From Pseudomonadota bacterium (GTDB taxonomy: Bacteria > Pseudomonadota > Gammaproteobacteria > Burkholderiales > Gallionellaceae): a stretch of DNA of 64,000 nt. Made by a program: the position numbers and the translations under genes. The stretch is from the NCBI GenBank assembly GCA_021782995.1, contig JAJXUI010000003.1, positions 1-64,000 on the forward strand, written 5' to 3'. Shown here one piece after another: positions 26,837 to 35,324 of the stretch. Every line of letters starts with the position of its first letter. The first letter of the stretch is position 1. The notes below the pieces were generated by a model. The model saw only the letters and a program-made list of their open reading frames with translations, was not told the origin of the DNA and did not search any database.

Positions 26837-27592
26837 TTAATTTAATATAATCAACTTATTACGGTTGCTGGTGAAGAAAAATTCACGTTTGTGTACTGAG
26901 GTATTTTGCGTGGCATGCATCAGTTGTTCAATCTGATGCTGGTAAGGCAGGATGACTTCCTTCAATTCAGGCGTATCACAACGCAGGGTTTGCTCTGCTG
27001 TGCCCTGAGCGGCGGCATAAATGCAATGCCCAGCAATGCCCGGATGGCTTGCAGCAAATTGGTGCAATAGCGACTCAAGCTGCCTGAGTTTGATTTGTGC
27101 TTCAATTTCCTGTTGGGGCCTGTCGCTATTTCGTGGTTGAAGTTGTTGCTGCCTGTCGCGTGCTTGCATTTCGGCATGATGCTGGCTAAAAAATGCATCG
27201 CCTTCGACCGTAAGGTTTGAAAAGGGGGTGGGTGCGGGTCCTGGGAATGCGATACCTGTGATGGGTTCCTTGTCGTTATTTGGATCGGTAGCCTGATCGG
27301 GTGGTACTGCAGCTGGCTCAGGTTTGTCATTTACAGGTTCTGATGCCAGAACCGGTGAAGGTTTTTGTATGGTCAGCAGTTTTTTTTCAGGTTTTATCGG
27401 GGGCAATACCTTCTGTCTGGGGATCAGTGAAACTTGAAGCGGGCCGAATGGAGGCGTTTGAGGTTGCTGCTGGTGCTGGAAGGCAAGATATAACTGCAAT
27501 GCGGCCAACAAGATGCCATGAATCAGCAAGGATATAAATGCGCTTGCCGTCATTCTGGAGCCGGGTTGAAGACTGAAGTTAAGGGCGTACAT
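26837..27592 (-). CDS. TonB-like proline-rich inner-membrane protein
   Basis: This 251-aa protein has an N-terminal membrane anchor (about residues 15-37, TASAFISLLIHGILLAALQLYLAF), as in TonB, and a following Pro/Lys-rich segment (PLQVSLIPRQKVLPPIKPEKKLL). The C-terminal half is not a recognisable TonB domain; it holds a Gln-rich helical stretch and then HCIYAAAQGTAEQTLRCD with two cysteines. It could energise or anchor the neighbouring exported proteins, but this is speculation. The last codons (KLIILN) fall inside a copy of the AT-rich TATAATATAATCA motif, so the native C-terminus may have been changed by it. Confidence 0.6.
   Translation of the reverse strand: MYALNFSLQPGSRMTASAFISLLIHGILLAALQLYLAFQHQQQPQTPPFGPLQVSLIPRQKVLPPIKPEKKLLTIQKPSPVLASEPVNDKPEPAAVPPDQATDPNNDKEPITGIAFPGPAPTPFSNLTVEGDAFFSQHHAEMQARDRQQQLQPRNSDRPQQEIEAQIKLRQLESLLHQFAASHPGIAGHCIYAAAQGTAEQTLRCDTPELKEVILPYQHQIEQLMHATQNTSVHKREFFFTSNRNKLIILN
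26842..26864. repeat. AT-rich motif copy at the end of the TonB-like gene
   Basis: TTAATATAATCAACTTATTACGG covers the last codons and stop region of the TonB-like gene and resembles the copy at 7321-7349, including the ATCAAC-TATT-aCGg flank. Confidence 0.5.
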
Positions 27593-27602
27593 GTTCAGGG
27601 GT

Positions 27603-27629
27603 AAAAAAAGGGGCGCTTGTGCGCCCCTT
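27603..27629 (-). terminator. Rho-independent terminator after the 915-aa secreted protein gene
   Basis: GGGGCGC-TTGT-GCGCCCC with a minus-strand run of seven T bases (27603-27609). It lies 30 nt past the stop codon at 27659. Confidence 0.9.
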
Positions 27630-27658
27630 ATTCTATTGCAGTTTACTTGGGATCAGGA

Positions 27659-30406
27659 TCAGTACTGTTTTACCCCGCTAATCACGCGTGGTGCTGGCAG
27701 AGGGTCAAGTACCGGTTTGGAACCCGCATTGTCTGAAGGATTTTTCCAGTCACTGTCTGAAGGTAGTTTGGAGACGGTGATATTGGTACCCAAGCCCTGT
27801 GTGGTGCAGATGCTGAGCAGGTCATTCAGCAATCGATCCTCTTTTTCCAATGATTTAACCAGGTATTGAGTTCCGGGTGCAACATATGCAGGGTCATTGG
27901 AATTGTCGCCGTTATAACTTGAAGTCACAACGCCGTAGGTTGTATCAAAGGGAATGCTGAACGCTGCAGTCCAGTATTGTCTGTCCGGTGGTGTAATGAC
28001 AGTAGACTTGGTGTAGTCGTAGGTGCCGGCGTTGCTGTTATAGCTGGCATCATAGTAAACACAGTCGCCATTGTTTCTCAGGTCTACACATTTGTATGGG
28101 ATGCCCCACAGGCTGCCATAATCGCCATATTGCAAATACCAGGTAGTGCTGCGATATATGCCGTACATGGATGCATTCGGAACGTCGTATTTTACGTTCA
28201 ATGGCGGATAGAGCTTGACAGGATTGCCGCTGCTGTCAACCAGGTATGCGAGATGGCTCCACTGGTCCGGTCCCGTGCTCCAGTTATAGTAGCTGTAGCC
28301 GGTACTGCCTGGCTTGTTGGCCAGCAGCTCGATGTCGCTATCGGCGATGGTGCCACTGCAGGTACTGGGATAGTTGCTGCATTTTTGCGAAACGATGTAA
28401 TCGAAATCGCTCTTGGAGATATATCTTCCATTGCCATACAGGCTTTCCGGGTAAGTATAAGGCGCATCACCTCTCAGGTTTGTCTGAGACTGAATGACAT
28501 CCCCCGTTGCATCAGCCAGGTTGCCGGTAGAGGCATTAAGCGTATAGGCGTAGTTGCTTAGGGGATAAGCGGTTGTCGAGGAAGTTGCTGTCGGACCCGT
28601 GGAAGTCGATGTGCCTGTGCTGTATACATAACTGTAGGTATAGGCGGTTGAATCATCTTTCAGCGAGGTCACGCTGCCGTTTGAAGATAATGTATAGGTA
28701 TGATAACTGTATGAATTTGATGAATCATAGGTTGTCGGGTTGTAAGTATAAGTGTATGCATAGCTGGGGCGTGTCAGATACGCATAGCTGTATGTATTTT
28801 TGTTGAAGCTGGCGTTATAGCTGTTGATGTTGGCACGTGTCATGCAATCCGTGATGCAATACAACCCGCCGGCAGTATTCACTGCAGCAAATGCGGATGG
28901 ATACATGGTTTCGTAACTGTATGTGATTACCCTTGTTGTATTTCCGGTGCTTGCGAGATTATTGAACGATGCTGAGTCAATATTGAAGCTGCCGAAGGAG
29001 TTGGACCACGCAGATAAACCGTATGGACTTGAGGTTACGAGGGTTGTTGTATCCAGTGCCACGGCAGGATCATATTTGACATCCTGGGAGTTGCCGGAAA
29101 CGGGATCTACTATCTGATAGCTGTATGCATAGAACTTGCCGGCATCTTTATCCCAGTAGATTTGGTAGTTATTGTATGCAGTCAGCTGGGCAGTGGTCGT
29201 GCCATCCTTGTAAACATTGCTGTAGGGATAGAAGTAGAAGGGCAGCTTGTGGTAATCCGCCAGTGTTTTGAAGATGGTGGAATATTTGTAAAGAATGCCG
29301 CCCGCTTGCTTCAGGGTATAGTTGGTTGAGGTGCCAGTATCAATATCCTTGCGTGTAACCGTTGCATTATTTTCCAGGGTGACCGGCATGGATAGTCCCC
29401 AGTAACTGATATAGCCGTAATAGGTATCACCGACTGTGCCGGTGCCGCTGGTATTGGCGCTGGTATATGTGTAAGAAATCGGGAAACCGGAATCACGGCT
29501 CAGGCGGCTTCCATCGGTGTTGTATAAACCATAGCGCCATACCGATTCCTGAGCCTTGCTTTCGGCACGGTTAAAGCATTTCTTATTGGTGCCATCATCG
29601 CGGTAGAAGTAGTTGTCACTGTTCGCAAATACGACAGCGGTCGTCGAGGGGGTGCCTGTAGAATTATTGGTATTCGATTTGATGATGATACCGCTACCAT
29701 TGCTGGTTGAGGAACTGGCAGTGAGCTGCAGGGAAAATTCATCATAGTACTCGCCATAATCTCCGGTTTTGATGTCCTTGGTATAGAAAGACAAGCCGGT
29801 TTTGGAGGCATCTACATAACCGATATGCTTGGTGCATGTAGTGTCGGATGTATCACTCAAGTCTTGCCGGCAATAGTCCATACGGAATACGCCATAAGGC
29901 ACAAACTTGCTGGGTGCCTGTGTGGCGGAAGCATACATGCGGATTTTGGATTTATTCGAGTTTGCTGACGAATCTGAAAAATCATCAATCCAAACTTTGG
30001 TAATCATCGGTTTTGTATTGGATTCCCGGGTTGCGTTGACTTCAAAGGTCTGATATTTGACCTGTTTCTGGCTGCCGCCGCCGCCGCCGCCGCCACCGCC
30101 ACCGCCACCGCCACCGCCACCGCCACCGCCACCGCCACTTTGTGTGTTAGGTTTGCAGGAATTGGTATCGACCATCGCAAGGTATGGGCCAAGGTTGATC
30201 ATCTGGTCTGGAGCCATGGCGGTTACCATGCACAGGAAGCTATTGAGTCCTTCCATGTCTTTGGATACCTGGTCTTGAACATAGCTGGTTGCTTTGTCGG
30301 TGTAATAGGGTGTAGTGGAAGCAGGTGCTGTGACTGCGGCTGCACCAATTGGCATGGTTATGCTGAGTGCAGTGAAGAGCAGGGATTTGAAGTGTCGAGC
30401 TTTCAT
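27659..30406 (-). CDS. 915-aa secreted Tyr/Ser/Thr-rich protein with Gly21 tract, function unknown
   Basis: The protein has a signal peptide (MKARHFKSLLFTALSITMPIGAAA, cleaved near residue 24). A short N-terminal domain with two cysteines precedes 21 consecutive glycines (about residues 90-111). A long region very rich in Tyr, Ser, Thr and Asn follows (for example NTYSYAYLTRPSYAYTYTYN), with few Lys or Glu. I count 12 cysteines, compatible with disulfides and export. I recognise no domain. It lies between gspC and gspG with a strong terminator downstream, so it is a natural candidate for a type II secretion substrate or an extracellular surface structure. A 51-aa lipoprotein gene begins 198 nt upstream, probably in the same transcript. 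Confidence 0.75.
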   Translation of the reverse strand: MKARHFKSLLFTALSITMPIGAAAVTAPASTTPYYTDKATSYVQDQVSKDMEGLNSFLCMVTAMAPDQMINLGPYLAMVDTNSCKPNTQSGGGGGGGGGGGGGGGGGGGGGSQKQVKYQTFEVNATRESNTKPMITKVWIDDFSDSSANSNKSKIRMYASATQAPSKFVPYGVFRMDYCRQDLSDTSDTTCTKHIGYVDASKTGLSFYTKDIKTGDYGEYYDEFSLQLTASSSTSNGSGIIIKSNTNNSTGTPSTTAVVFANSDNYFYRDDGTNKKCFNRAESKAQESVWRYGLYNTDGSRLSRDSGFPISYTYTSANTSGTGTVGDTYYGYISYWGLSMPVTLENNATVTRKDIDTGTSTNYTLKQAGGILYKYSTIFKTLADYHKLPFYFYPYSNVYKDGTTTAQLTAYNNYQIYWDKDAGKFYAYSYQIVDPVSGNSQDVKYDPAVALDTTTLVTSSPYGLSAWSNSFGSFNIDSASFNNLASTGNTTRVITYSYETMYPSAFAAVNTAGGLYCITDCMTRANINSYNASFNKNTYSYAYLTRPSYAYTYTYNPTTYDSSNSYSYHTYTLSSNGSVTSLKDDSTAYTYSYVYSTGTSTSTGPTATSSTTAYPLSNYAYTLNASTGNLADATGDVIQSQTNLRGDAPYTYPESLYGNGRYISKSDFDYIVSQKCSNYPSTCSGTIADSDIELLANKPGSTGYSYYNWSTGPDQWSHLAYLVDSSGNPVKLYPPLNVKYDVPNASMYGIYRSTTWYLQYGDYGSLWGIPYKCVDLRNNGDCVYYDASYNSNAGTYDYTKSTVITPPDRQYWTAAFSIPFDTTYGVVTSSYNGDNSNDPAYVAPGTQYLVKSLEKEDRLLNDLLSICTTQGLGTNITVSKLPSDSDWKNPSDNAGSKPVLDPLPAPRVISGVKQY
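30074..30136. repeat. GGC/GGT microsatellite coding 21 glycines
   Basis: Sixty-three bases made of (GCC)n followed by about eight GCCACC hexamers code for 21 glycines in the 915-aa protein. Unit-length changes would alter the linker length without shifting the frame. Confidence 0.9.
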
Positions 30407-30448
30407 GATTTGCCTCGATGAGTGATCTTGAAGGGTATTGGGAAAGGA

Positions 30449-30604
30449 TCAGTTCGTATTGACAACGGAAACCTTGGAGGGGGTGGAAACGCCCGTTACC
30501 CCGCCACCGCTGCTGGATGTGCTGCCGCCACTGCATCCCTGCACTGAGATTGCGAGTATTGCGGCGCTCAAAATATATACAATTGTGCTGGAAATGTTTT
30601 TCAT
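30449..30604 (-). CDS. Small lipoprotein, 51 aa, function unknown (not in the ORF track)
   Basis: Reading the minus strand from ATG at 30604 gives MKNISSTIVYILSAAILAIS then VQGCSGGSTSSSGGG and ends ...VSVVNTN before TGA at 30449-30451. It was too short for the track. A basic/hydrophobic signal ends in lipobox SVQGC (Cys 24), followed by a Gly/Ser linker, as in the larger lipoprotein at 25686. A ribosome binding site AGAGGTC lies 5 nt upstream. It ends 42 nt before the start of the 915-aa protein gene, on the same strand. A partner role for that secreted protein is possible but unproven. Confidence 0.75.
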   Translation of the reverse strand: MKNISSTIVYILSAAILAISVQGCSGGSTSSSGGGVTGVSTPSKVSVVNTN

Positions 30605-31195
30605 GTTGACCTCTGTCGAAAGTGCTGATTTTGCGGAATATGCCGTATGAATAACGGGCTATTCGCCTATGCTACGAACGTACTGCAATCAGGTGGGGTT
30701 GTCAATAATACATAAGTACCAGGCCATTTATTTTTCAGCGACTTAAATGCACTGCCGGTGCTTGGCCCAGATTGGGCAGGAGCACTTCAGGCTGCATGAT
30801 GGTTTCTGCCGGGTGCATCCTATACCAGAAAATTCGTGCAGCTCGTCTCATGGATTTGAAATTACGCTTGTGGTGTGAGTGATGCAAAAGCAAACTGACT
30901 GATTGCATTTATTGATGCATCAATGGCGGAATTCCGATTGTGTAGGGTGAATATTCGTATCTATTTGAATATATTGATATTTTATAAATAAAGGCCTGCT
31001 CGTTGCTTATGTATTGATATAGATGGAAAGTGTGGATTGAGTGGAGCAGATACGGGGTGTGGCGGGTTTCCGGGCAGGGAATCGATAATAACTTTGCCAT
31101 TTCTCCCCGGCTGTTTCATGCTGACTTGCGTGCAAAAACGCTGGGCTATAATTGTAAGGATATCAGGCTAAATTTATTCAGGAGACGAGGCAGAC
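30605..31195. other. 591-bp divergent promoter region between the two T2SS-linked transcripts
   Basis: I see no convincing gene; the short minus-strand ORF at 30909-31100 lacks a credible start or recognisable protein. The segment 30950-31010 is AT-rich. A gspG promoter candidate has -10 TATAAT at 31147-31152, and GGAGACGAGG at 31181-31190 is a strong ribosome binding region for gspG. The other end must carry the promoter for the lipoprotein/915-aa unit. Confidence 0.6.
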
Positions 31196-31636
31196 ATGCA
31201 AGGTGTTAACAATATAAATCATTCGCGCGGTTTTACCTTGATCGAGATCATGATCGTGGTGGTCATCATCGGCATCCTGGGGGCGTTTATCGTGCCCAAG
31301 ATCATGGGTCGTCCGGATGAGGCGCGCATCATTGCGGCAAAACAGGATATTGCCACCATTTCGCAGGCACTGAAATTGTACAAGCTGGACAACATGCGCT
31401 ATCCAACCACCGAACAAGGCTTGCAGGCGTTGGTGAAAAAGCCGGTGATCGACCCGATTCCGCCCAACTGGAAAGGCAATGGTTATCTGGAGCGTTTGCC
31501 GGCCGACCCCTGGAAAAATGCCTATCAATACCTGCAACCTGGCCTGCATGGCGAATTTGATGTGATGAGTCTGGGCGCAGATGGCGCGCAGGGTGGTGAC
31601 GGAAATGATGCGGATATCGGCAACTGGGAGCTGTGA
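31196..31636 (+). CDS. gspG: Type II secretion major pseudopilin GspG
   Basis: This 146-aa prepilin-like protein has a short leader and the cleavage/methylation site RG-FTLIEIMIVVVIIGILGAF (Glu at +5). The C-terminal calcium-site region GEFDVMSLGADGAQGGDGNDADIGNW is diagnostic of GspG. It polymerises into the pseudopilus after processing by a prepilin peptidase not encoded here. It starts the plus-strand arm; a 51-nt gap follows before gspH. Confidence 0.97.
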   Translation: MQGVNNINHSRGFTLIEIMIVVVIIGILGAFIVPKIMGRPDEARIIAAKQDIATISQALKLYKLDNMRYPTTEQGLQALVKKPVIDPIPPNWKGNGYLERLPADPWKNAYQYLQPGLHGEFDVMSLGADGAQGGDGNDADIGNWEL

Positions 31637-31687
31637 TCGATTGGCGTCATATTGCACGCCGCGTGATATGAACGCCTCTTTTTTCTT

Positions 31688-32203
31688 GTGAATTATCAAA
31701 CTGCATACCGTCACGCCGGATTTACGCTGATTGAGCTGCTGGTCGTGATCGTGGTCATGGGCATCGCCCTGGGCATGGTTGTGTTGCAATTGATGCCCGA
31801 CCGCCTGGCCAGCCTGCGGGAAGAATCGGCCAGGCTTTCCCTGTTGCTGGAAAACGCAGGGATGGAAGCGCGTGCCAGCGGTCGCGCGATCGCCTGGATG
31901 GGCGAGCGTGGCAGTTACCGTTTCTTCCACAAGAATGATTATGGCGACTGGGTGCCTATCGATGATGATGCAATGTTTCGTTCTCGTACCCTCCCTGAGG
32001 GCGTGAACATCAATGAGGTCACAGTTGAATCGCAGCCGCTCAAGCCCGGGGAATATGTGATTTTCAGTGCCAATACTTATGCCGTTCCCTTCCGCATCCG
32101 GTTGGCCAATGAGGCGGGAAGCGCTGCGGTAACTGGCCGGAGTACAGGTGATGTGAGCTATGCGCTTGAGGGCGGGCAAACAGTGGCGGTGGGCGGGACA
32201 TGA
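31688..32203 (+). CDS. gspH: Type II secretion minor pseudopilin GspH
   Basis: This 171-aa protein has the prepilin signature HAGFTLIELLVVIVVMGIALGM after an 11-residue leader. The start is GTG at 31688 (MNYQTAYRHAG). The mature domain has the GspH-type beta-rich fold pattern (GSYRFFHKNDYGDWVPI). It is a minor pseudopilin that probably joins the tip or body of the pseudopilus. The stop overlaps the gspI start as ATGA. Confidence 0.9.
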   Translation: MNYQTAYRHAGFTLIELLVVIVVMGIALGMVVLQLMPDRLASLREESARLSLLLENAGMEARASGRAIAWMGERGSYRFFHKNDYGDWVPIDDDAMFRSRTLPEGVNINEVTVESQPLKPGEYVIFSANTYAVPFRIRLANEAGSAAVTGRSTGDVSYALEGGQTVAVGGT

Positions 32204-32580
32204 ATGCAGTGCGCCGGGATGCCGGGTTTACCCTGCTGGAAACGCTGGTTGCGCTGGCAATTCTGGCCATTGCAATGGCTGCCGTAATGCGTGCCAGCGG
32301 GGGCGGCATCAATCATGCCGATGCGATGCGCCTGCGCGTGCTGGCGGACTGGGTCGCGCAGGATCGTCTGGCTGAGCATGCGGCCCGCGGCGACTATCTT
32401 GCAGTCGGCGTGCAGAATGGCGAGGTGACCGAGGCAGGGGTGCATTTGATGTGGAAGGAAGAAATCAGTGCCACACCGAATCCAGCCTTTCGCCGTATCC
32501 AGGTCAGCGTCTATACGCCGGAAGATCCTTCCTACGCGTTACGCCAGCTAACCGGCTTCCTCACGCAACAACGCCGCTGA
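32200..32580 (+). CDS. gspI: Type II secretion minor pseudopilin GspI
   Basis: This 126-aa protein starts MNAVRRDAGFTLLETLVALAILAIA, the GspI form of the class III prepilin signal. It contains the short soluble domain ending in the pattern RRIQVSVYTPEDPSYALRQLTGF, as in other GspI proteins. It nucleates the GspIJK tip complex. The stop overlaps the gspJ start (TGATG). Confidence 0.92.
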   Translation: MNAVRRDAGFTLLETLVALAILAIAMAAVMRASGGGINHADAMRLRVLADWVAQDRLAEHAARGDYLAVGVQNGEVTEAGVHLMWKEEISATPNPAFRRIQVSVYTPEDPSYALRQLTGFLTQQRR

Positions 32581-33182
32581 TGAAAAATACATTGCGCGGT
32601 TTCACCCTGATCGAGCTGCTGGTGGCGCTGGTGGTGCTTTCCATCATTGCAATTGCAGGTTACCGCGGACTGGATGCGGTGCTGCAGACACGGGAAAAAG
32701 TGGCTGCAGAAACGCGCAAATGGCAGCATGCGGCATTTTTCTTTTCGCGCATGAGCCAGGATATTGCACAGGCCATAGCGCGTCCGGTGCGCAATGCAGA
32801 TGGCAACCCGAACATTCCGGCGATGATCGGCAATGCGGTGACGGTTGGTGAAAATGATGCGGAGCTGATCTTCAGTCGTGCCGGGATTCCGGATGCGGGC
32901 GGCGCATTGCAGCCGCCGCAGCGCATAGGCTACCGCTTTGACCACGGCAATATCGTGCTGCTGCGCTGGCCTGCGCTGGATCAGGCAGCGAATACCGTGC
33001 CGGTGCGATATGCCTTGCTGGAAGGCGTGCGAGACTTTTCGCTGCGTTATCTGGATGACCAGGGCGTGCTGCAGTTCCAGTGGCAGGTGCAGTCCCAGCC
33101 TGACAAGTTGCCGCGGGCAATTGAAGTGACATTGACGCTGGCCAGTGGCGAGACTATACGTCGCCTGTTTGCATTGCAGTAG
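32580..33182 (+). CDS. gspJ: Type II secretion minor pseudopilin GspJ
   Basis: The start is set at the overlapping ATG at 32580 (MKNTLRGFTLIELLVALVVLSI, 200 aa), discarding the 43 extra residues of the track ORF. The GspJ pattern continues with YRGLDAVLQTREKVAAETRKWQ and RMSQDIAQAIARPVR. It forms the tip complex with GspI and GspK. The gspK start follows the stop by 10 nt. Confidence 0.93.
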   Translation: MKNTLRGFTLIELLVALVVLSIIAIAGYRGLDAVLQTREKVAAETRKWQHAAFFFSRMSQDIAQAIARPVRNADGNPNIPAMIGNAVTVGENDAELIFSRAGIPDAGGALQPPQRIGYRFDHGNIVLLRWPALDQAANTVPVRYALLEGVRDFSLRYLDDQGVLQFQWQVQSQPDKLPRAIEVTLTLASGETIRRLFALQ

Positions 33183-33192
33183 GCGAATCGCG

Positions 33193-34098
33193 ATGGTAGA
33201 GATAAAAATAAAATATAATCAAGGCGTTGCGATAATTCTGGTGATGCTGGTGGTGACCCTCGCGACCACGCTGGCAATATATATCGCCAACCAGCAGACC
33301 CTGTGGCAGCGCCAGGTGGAAAGCCAGTTTGAGCGCGCACAGGCGCGGCAACTGGGAATGGCCGGCATCAATTGGGCGCGTGCCGTGCTGGCTGAAGACC
33401 AGCGCACCACGACGATAGACAGCGACAAGGAAATCTGGGCGTTGCGGTTGCCGGCGATCCCGGTTGAGGGGGGCGAAGTCATCGGTGCGATAGAAGACCG
33501 GCAGGGTTTGTATAATCTGAACAATGTTGCCTCCAACGTGGCACAATTCCAGAGATTGCTGAATGTGCTGGGCTTGCCGGAAGAGCTGGCGGCGACGCTC
33601 GCGGACTGGGAGGATGCGGACAGCGATACGCTGCCGGGTGGTGCAGAGGATAATTATTATCTGGGACTTGCACAGCCATACCGGGCGGCCAACAGAAGCC
33701 TGGCGGAAATTGGAGAGTTGATAAAAGTAAAGGGATACGACAGCAAGACGATCGATACTTTACGGCCATTTGTAACGGTGCTGCCAGCAACACGTACTGC
33801 AATCAATGTGAATTTTGCGCCAGCTGAAGTGCTGGTGGCAGTGGTTGAAGGGCTGAGCCTTTCGGATGCGCGTGCGCTGGTACAGATGCGGCAAAATGAG
33901 CCGTTCAGGGACAAGGTGTCTTTCAAGCAGTTGCTGCCGCAGGCGGGGAAAAATGTAATGGATGATCAGGTAGACGTGAAAAGCGATTTCTTCTGGGTGA
34001 CCGGGCGGGCGACGGTAGGCAAGTCGCAGGTGCTCACCCAGGCACTGCTGCAGCGCGCGGTCAATTGGCCCTCTGTCGTCTGGCAAAGCGTGCAATGA
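33193..34098 (+). CDS. gspK: Type II secretion minor pseudopilin GspK
   Basis: I choose the ATG at 33193 (MVEIKIKYNQGVAIILVML, 301 aa). GspK is the large tip pseudopilin and lacks Glu at +5; after the leader comes GVAIILVMLVVTLATTLAIYIANQQ. The soluble part has IEDRQGLYNLNNV and INVNFAPAEVLVAV, the helical-domain insertions typical of GspK. The codons for KYNQG lie in an AAATATAATCAAGG motif copy. It overlaps gspL as ATGA. Confidence 0.92.
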   Translation: MVEIKIKYNQGVAIILVMLVVTLATTLAIYIANQQTLWQRQVESQFERAQARQLGMAGINWARAVLAEDQRTTTIDSDKEIWALRLPAIPVEGGEVIGAIEDRQGLYNLNNVASNVAQFQRLLNVLGLPEELAATLADWEDADSDTLPGGAEDNYYLGLAQPYRAANRSLAEIGELIKVKGYDSKTIDTLRPFVTVLPATRTAINVNFAPAEVLVAVVEGLSLSDARALVQMRQNEPFRDKVSFKQLLPQAGKNVMDDQVDVKSDFFWVTGRATVGKSQVLTQALLQRAVNWPSVVWQSVQ

Positions 34099-35324
34099 GC
34101 GAGCTGAGGGTATACATCACTTCTGCCTGGCGTGATGCCGACAGCATCTGCCCGTGGGCGGTGCTGGATGATCAGGGCGCGCTGCAGCAATATGGTGAAG
34201 CAACATTTGCACACATGCCCAAAGGCTATGATTGTCATGTGGTTGTTGCCGCAGACCGCGTGTTGAGTGTGGCGGCTGCGTTGCCGCCGGGAGGACGCGG
34301 CCGCTGGCAGAAAATCCTGCCATTTGTGGTGGAGGAGTTTTCGCTCGCCGATCCAGAAGACAATCATGTGGTACCCGGCGCTGTCCTCGCGGATGGCAGG
34401 CACCAGCTGTATGTGATGGATAGGACATGGCTGAAGCGGATTGTGAGTGCGGCGCAGCAGGCAGGCATTTCCTTGCGTAGCCTGGTGTCGGAAACTTTCC
34501 TGCTGCAAACTGATGAAAAGCACTGGACTGTGGTGTGGGATGGCGCGGGCGGCTTTGTTGCTACTGGCGATAACCGGGGGGTTGCGCTGGATGCCGGAGA
34601 GGCAACGGCTGCGCCGCTGGCATTAAAGCTGGCGCTGGCCAATGCACCCCAGATGCCGCAAAACATACAGCTTAGAGGTATGCAGGATGCGACGGGCAAG
34701 CCGCAGGCATTACCGCAATGGCAGGACATGCAAGTGCCAGTGCTGGAAGGGGCAGTATGGGACTGGCGCAGGCAACCGAGGCCGGCTGCTGCCCTGAACA
34801 TGTTGTGGGGGGAGTTCACGCCGCGCGCCAAGATCAGGGGGTGGTGGCCCGGCATTCGCCCTGCCATCATGCTGTTGCTGGCAATTTTTGTGCTGGAAGT
34901 TGCGGGCAGCAATTTGCAATGGGTGCGGCTCCTGATTCAGCAGAACGGGCTGAACCTTGAAATGCAGAAGACATTTCGGAGAACTTTCGGGGATGATGTG
35001 ACACTGGTCAATGCGCCTTTGCAGATGCAACGTAATCTCGCCAGCTTGCGGCATGCCGCGGGTGTGCCGGATGCCGGTGATTTCCTGCCATTGCTGAACC
35101 GTGCTTCGCCCGTGCTTTCGGTACTGCCGGCCGGCAGTCTGGCCGGCATGCATTATGAAAGTGGCAGGCTGGATTTTGATGTCCGGTTACCGCGCAGGGA
35201 CGGGTTGGCTATTTTGAAACAGGGATTGCAGGAAAGCGGGCTGGCAGTACGCCAGGGCGAATTGCATGACTTGGGAAATGGCATTGCAGCCAGGATAACC
35301 GTGATGCCGGAGGGAATGCAATGA
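34095..35324 (+). CDS. gspL: Type II secretion inner-membrane protein GspL
   Basis: The start is the ATG at 34095 overlapping the gspK stop, giving 409 aa (MSELRVYITSAWRDAD). The N-terminal two-thirds is the cytoplasmic actin-like GspL domain that binds GspE; PPGGRGRWQKILPFVVEEFSLADPE is a typical segment. A single membrane helix is near residues 255-275 (IRPAIMLLLAIFVLEVAG), followed by a ferredoxin-like periplasmic domain. It overlaps gspM by 4 nt (ATGA). Confidence 0.9.
   Translation: MSELRVYITSAWRDADSICPWAVLDDQGALQQYGEATFAHMPKGYDCHVVVAADRVLSVAAALPPGGRGRWQKILPFVVEEFSLADPEDNHVVPGAVLADGRHQLYVMDRTWLKRIVSAAQQAGISLRSLVSETFLLQTDEKHWTVVWDGAGGFVATGDNRGVALDAGEATAAPLALKLALANAPQMPQNIQLRGMQDATGKPQALPQWQDMQVPVLEGAVWDWRRQPRPAAALNMLWGEFTPRAKIRGWWPGIRPAIMLLLAIFVLEVAGSNLQWVRLLIQQNGLNLEMQKTFRRTFGDDVTLVNAPLQMQRNLASLRHAAGVPDAGDFLPLLNRASPVLSVLPAGSLAGMHYESGRLDFDVRLPRRDGLAILKQGLQESGLAVRQGELHDLGNGIAARITVMPEGMQ

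Noticed and set aside
31178-32179. 333-aa minus-strand ORF opposite gspG-gspH
   Set aside because: It runs antisense through two clear pseudopilin genes, with a low-complexity His/Asp-rich sequence.
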